Assembly (NCBI GenBank): GCA_022425185.1 | Contig: JAKMFY010000040.1 | Coordinates: forward strand, 1-9,484 | DNA length: 9,484 nucleotides | Source of the DNA: Candidatus Poseidoniaceae archaeon | Lineage (GTDB): Archaea > Thermoplasmatota > Poseidoniia > Poseidoniales > Poseidoniaceae | Reading direction: 5' to 3' | In this document: positions 5,937-9,484 of the stretch, in pieces | Position numbering within the stretch: position 1 is the first letter of the stretch | Layout of the letters: the number at the start of each line of letters is the position of its first letter | Notes under the pieces: model-generated | Databases searched by the model: none | Told to the model about the DNA's origin: nothing | Seen by the model: only the letters and a program-made list of their open reading frames with translations | Translations under genes and position numbers: made by a program

Positions 5937-8900
5937 ATGAGAACCAAGACCAATTCCCAAAATCTTTCAGCAGCCATAATTATGGTTTTGATGTTTTTAG
6001 TTGCAGATTTATTCGTGCCATCTGCCTTCCCTGCTACGGAACAGCTTGAAGAAAAGCAAACGGTTCTGCATGTTACTTCAACACTTAATCCCACAATTGA
6101 TACGTACATTGACTCAGATTTTCCAAACGATAATTTCTCCGGCGATGATACCGGATTGCTCGGTGTTTCAGGATCGAGTGAGGGTCGAATCTTGTTGTCA
6201 TTCCCTCTAAATTTTGCATCCACAGACACAATCCACTCTTCACGGGTCGACCTTGTTTGTAGCAGCCCTGATGCTACGAATGGACTTGCAGTTTATCCTG
6301 CGGCGACAAGCGCTTCCTGGAACGAAAGTACGACTTGGAATTCAAGAAATGGGGTTTTGGCATGGGCGCAGCCTGGTGTCGATGACGCATCGGACCGAGA
6401 TGGGTGGGAACCATTCCATCTTACTTCTCCGCTTAGTTTGGGCGGTGGTTCTTCGACAGTCGAACTCAATGTTACAGCTTTGACTCAAGTGGCAGTTGCT
6501 TCTAGTCAAACCTCTTTGGATCTCGTCGTTTCTGCCCACGGTGCACAATATGACTGTGAACTCAATGAAACTCTAAATACCGCAAATAAGCCAGCAATGA
6601 TTGTTGACTCTTCAACCACAACTGCAGGCACAGGTGGGCAAATAACTCCTGATTTCGTGTCTGATGGCGCACCATTGATGACCGGTGATTTCATCCTTTC
6701 AGCAGACCTGAATCCGACAATGACTTGGAATGCCTATGCCGGTATTCTCGCAGAAGTTCAAATCTCACTTGACTCCAGTTTCAAGAGCACTCAGGATAAT
6801 TACAACTGGCTTTACAATTCCGATATTCATACAAGCGCTTATTCCATATCCGGAACAACTGGCTCGTTGACAATTCCTTCCTCCGATGCCTTCGACAATG
6901 GAACATCTATGCACTACAGGATGCGTGCAATGGATTCGACAGGTATTTTATCTGCCTGGACAGAAGGTAATTTCTTCCTACCAAGTCATGACGTCACACT
7001 CAACGCTGACGGAACTGCTTCAATTACAGTTGACATCAATGACTTGTCCACTGATTTCGTCTTTATCGAAGATGCGATGGCGAATGAAAATAGCAAGAAC
7101 ACAAATTATGGTGATTCCACGACCTTAGATGCCGAATTATCTTCAAACAAGGAGACTATTCCACATTTCAGACTAGCATTTGAAGGTTTAGGAATGCATT
7201 CAAATGCAACAATTCTTGATGCTTCGTTGAATCTTACTCGTTCCACTTCGAGTGGTTCTGCAACATTGGCATTGCACGAAATGGATAACGATGGTTCATG
7301 GAATGAAGACGAACTCACATGGCTGCAAAAGAAAACCGGTCAATGGTGGAGAAGTGGGGGTCGAGGATTAGTGAACCATACGAGTGATACTGGAATTTTT
7401 GGTTCACAGATTAGTGATGACTTTTCCTTTGATTTAACCACAGCGTTACAACAACATGTCGATAGTGGGGATACAGGTGTTATCGATTTAGCAATCACAA
7501 CGCGCTCAGAGAATGGGCCTTATGCTGCAAATGCAGGAATTGATTCTGTAACCTTCCATTCTTCCGATGCAACAACAGAGTCGGACAAACCGTATCTTTA
7601 CATCAACTACGACTGGGGTATGCCTGTGACCGTTGCACCTTCTCTAACTTCTCCATACGATGGAGAAACCCTTTGGAATCAAACAGGTCATAACTTTACA
7701 GGAAATACGACTCCTTCATTGACATGGTCTGCCAGCACATCCAGTTCATATGATATGATTTTTGAATTGTCAACAGACGGTCAATTCCATGATCGTGTTG
7801 CTTATGTTGATACTCGTGTTGATTCGGATTTCCTACCAAGTGATGGGGACTTCTCGTTCACAGGTGCTGACAGTCTTGAAGCAGGTCATATGTACAACTG
7901 GAGAATGCTTCACATCGATTCAAATGGACGACATGGCGATTGGACATATTCGACATTTTTGATTAGTAATATGAATTCGACATGGCTTGGTGGCGATCGA
8001 TATGAGTTTAGACTCAAGCAAGGAAATGCAAGTTCTGATGGACTTCATCCAGCATGTGCAGATACATACATTGATTCTGGAATGCCAAGTTCAAATTATG
8101 GTCAAGAAACTGAACTTCAAGTTTCTTACAACACCATTCCATCTGAAACAACAATCTTGTTTGGATGCGATCTTTCAAGCACCTTCCTTCCAAACGGTTA
8201 CGCAGTAGAATCTGCAAATTTAGAAGTCTATCTCAGTGATTTCCCATTCGGTTCACCAGTCGTTGGTGCTTGGGAAAGCACTCAACATAATTGGACTGAA
8301 GACGGTGCTACTTGGGCAACCTATGATGGATCAAATACATGGGGGACTGTTGGAGCTAAGGGCTCAGAACGTTCTTCATTGCTTGATTCGGTTACCATTG
8401 GCAGCGGTTTTACTTCCAGCTCCTCAGTTACATGGAACGTGACACTTGCAATGCAAAATGCCATGCGAAACAACCACTCAGCAGATTTCATTCTTGGTAT
8501 CATTGGTGCTGGGTCCGGTCAAATTAGAGATGCCCTATTCCATACTGGAAGCGCAGTTGATGCAAAACGTCCCGAACTGAGTTTCGTCTACGTACCAGGT
8601 TCTAACGCAATCCCGATTGAACCGGTTCCAGTAAACCCATTGAATGGTTCATGGAGCATCCAGCCTGGAATCAACCCTGAGCCAGTACTACGACCAATGC
8701 TTAACTGGACACATTCCAGTGCAATTAGCGTTGGCGGTTATGCGGTTCAAGTCGACACAACTGAAGCCTTTGATAGCAGTGATATGAGTATCGAAACTTC
8801 ATGGTCCAACTCAGGTTTTGATCTCAATGACAAATCCTTTACTCCTCAAAACGATTTAACAGTCGGAGAAACATGGTACTGGCGTGTACGAACAATTTCG

Positions 8901-9484
8901 ACAACAAATCAACTTGGAAACTGGTCGCAAACTTTCCATTTCAACATACCTTCGCTGACAACATGGAATCTTTCCTCAACCAGCGCAGCAGTTGAAATTC
9001 GCCATGCGGAAGCTATGCCGGATTTGGGAGTTCCACATTTCATAGACACGTGGTTGGCTGAAGGAGGCATAGAGGGTCAACAAAATCACTCAGCATCCAC
9101 TTCGATGAAGGTCGGAGAACTCGGCAGTGGTTACCAATCAACAGCACTTCTGAAAATACCGCTCGATCAGATACCTTCACCTTCGAATGCTCGTGTTACA
9201 AATGCGGAATTGAACATGTGGGCTCTTGTAGGATCGGATACGAATACGCAAGTTGCAGTTCGACCGGTACTACAAACTTGGACCACTGGCCTCAATAATT
9301 CCACCTATGATGGTCTGAATCCATGGACTCTGGACGGAGGACGTTCCATAGGAAACGATGTTGGCCAACTCAGCGATCTGAGTACTTCAGCAAGTGCAGA
9401 TTGGATGGATTGGGACGTTACAGAACTTGTTCAAGCAGCACTTGCTAACGGCGATTCCTATCTCTCGATTGCTCTCATGACAAG
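5937..9484 (+). CDS. Large secreted surface protein with alternating DNRLRE-like and FN3-like modules (3' truncated)
   Basis: I translated the frame by hand from ATG 5937; it stays open to the right edge, giving 1182 complete codons and no stop. The N-terminus is a signal peptide: basic MRTK, hydrophobic core about 11-27, likely cleavage after PSAFPA (A33). Four DNRLRE-like beta-sandwich modules follow at about 50-224, 376-561, 690-888 and 1009-1182 (cut). They are recognised by DTYIDS at 55-60 and 709-714 plus an NYG-type loop, and by a W-x-E/T ... TW pattern (SWNESTTW, SWNEDELTW, NWTEDGATW). Three FN3-like modules (about 238-356, 563-679, 889-1007) lie between them, each ending in a YRMRA, NWRML or YWRVR strand and a later aromatic such as SAW or GNW. 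Sequons are numerous and Lys is scarce. This suggests a glycosylated extracellular adhesion or cell-wall-like protein. The C-terminal anchor is not visible, and binding or enzymatic function is unknown. Confidence 0.88.
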   Translation, partial: MRTKTNSQNLSAAIIMVLMFLVADLFVPSAFPATEQLEEKQTVLHVTSTLNPTIDTYIDSDFPNDNFSGDDTGLLGVSGSSEGRILLSFPLNFASTDTIHSSRVDLVCSSPDATNGLAVYPAATSASWNESTTWNSRNGVLAWAQPGVDDASDRDGWEPFHLTSPLSLGGGSSTVELNVTALTQVAVASSQTSLDLVVSAHGAQYDCELNETLNTANKPAMIVDSSTTTAGTGGQITPDFVSDGAPLMTGDFILSADLNPTMTWNAYAGILAEVQISLDSSFKSTQDNYNWLYNSDIHTSAYSISGTTGSLTIPSSDAFDNGTSMHYRMRAMDSTGILSAWTEGNFFLPSHDVTLNADGTASITVDINDLSTDFVFIEDAMANENSKNTNYGDSTTLDAELSSNKETIPHFRLAFEGLGMHSNATILDASLNLTRSTSSGSATLALHEMDNDGSWNEDELTWLQKKTGQWWRSGGRGLVNHTSDTGIFGSQISDDFSFDLTTALQQHVDSGDTGVIDLAITTRSENGPYAANAGIDSVTFHSSDATTESDKPYLYINYDWGMPVTVAPSLTSPYDGETLWNQTGHNFTGNTTPSLTWSASTSSSYDMIFELSTDGQFHDRVAYVDTRVDSDFLPSDGDFSFTGADSLEAGHMYNWRMLHIDSNGRHGDWTYSTFLISNMNSTWLGGDRYEFRLKQGNASSDGLHPACADTYIDSGMPSSNYGQETELQVSYNTIPSETTILFGCDLSSTFLPNGYAVESANLEVYLSDFPFGSPVVGAWESTQHNWTEDGATWATYDGSNTWGTVGAKGSERSSLLDSVTIGSGFTSSSSVTWNVTLAMQNAMRNNHSADFILGIIGAGSGQIRDALFHTGSAVDAKRPELSFVYVPGSNAIPIEPVPVNPLNGSWSIQPGINPEPVLRPMLNWTHSSAISVGGYAVQVDTTEAFDSSDMSIETSWSNSGFDLNDKSFTPQNDLTVGETWYWRVRTISTTNQLGNWSQTFHFNIPSLTTWNLSSTSAAVEIRHAEAMPDLGVPHFIDTWLAEGGIEGQQNHSASTSMKVGELGSGYQSTALLKIPLDQIPSPSNARVTNAELNMWALVGSDTNTQVAVRPVLQTWTTGLNNSTYDGLNPWTLDGGRSIGNDVGQLSDLSTSASADWMDWDVTELVQAALANGDSYLSIALMT

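Noticed and set aside
5834..6229. Minus-strand open frame of 131 codons across the rfcS/surface-protein divergent region
   Set aside because: It is antisense to the signal peptide and first module of the large surface-protein gene, whose plus-strand frame has a ribosome binding site and clear domain signatures. The minus-strand product shows no family resemblance.
1..9484. CRISPR arrays, insertion sequences, integrase sites or defence systems
   Set aside because: No regularly spaced direct repeats, transposase or nuclease motifs, or tRNA-3'-end duplications were seen. All genes fit housekeeping or surface functions.

Overview
The window reads as chromosomal DNA of a planktonic euryarchaeon, most likely Marine Group II (Poseidoniales) or a close relative. 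The archaeal assignment rests on three things: an archaea-specific GatD amidotransferase subunit, an archaeal-type replication factor C small subunit, and an elongator tRNA-Met interrupted after position 37 by an intron with a textbook bulge-helix-bulge (BHB) splice motif. The narrower assignment is inference. It comes from the mix of a PccB-type carboxyltransferase with very large secreted proteins built from DNRLRE-like and FN3-like modules, and from the moderate base composition. I saw no mobile elements, CRISPR arrays, phage genes or rRNA.

Layout from left to right. Positions 2-481 (+) are the C-terminal end of a membrane-anchored surface protein whose start lies outside the window. It converges, with a 6-nt overlap, on a minus-strand block transcribed right to left: tRNA-Met(CAT) with a 54-nt intron (3599-3470), gatD (3429-2077) and a pccB-like carboxyltransferase gene (2068-476). 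The gaps in this block are 40 and 8 nt, so it may be one transcription unit. A 97-bp divergent region containing a perfect 7-bp inverted repeat separates it from a plus-strand gene (3697-4626) for an unrecognised three-helix membrane protein with a glycosylation-rich external domain. That gene converges on rfcS (5840-4851, minus) across a 224-bp gap with only weak signals. A short divergent region holding a very GC-rich hairpin follows. Then a large plus-strand reading frame starts at 5937, runs open off the right edge (at least 1182 residues), and encodes a secreted multi-module surface protein.

Functionally the window mixes housekeeping information processing (tRNA-Met, Gln-tRNA formation by GatD, clamp loading by RfcS), central carbon metabolism (a biotin-dependent acyl-CoA carboxylase or decarboxylase subunit) and cell-surface proteins. 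Only gatD-pccB, possibly with the tRNA, looks like an operon. The partners expected for two products, GatE for GatD and the biotin carboxylase and biotin carrier for PccB, are not in the window. I found no convincing new defence or mobile system. The most distinctive features are the large modular surface protein, the hairpin in the divergent promoter region, the intron-bearing tRNA placed just upstream of gatD, and a hydrophobic residue at the acyl-CoA specificity position of the carboxyltransferase.
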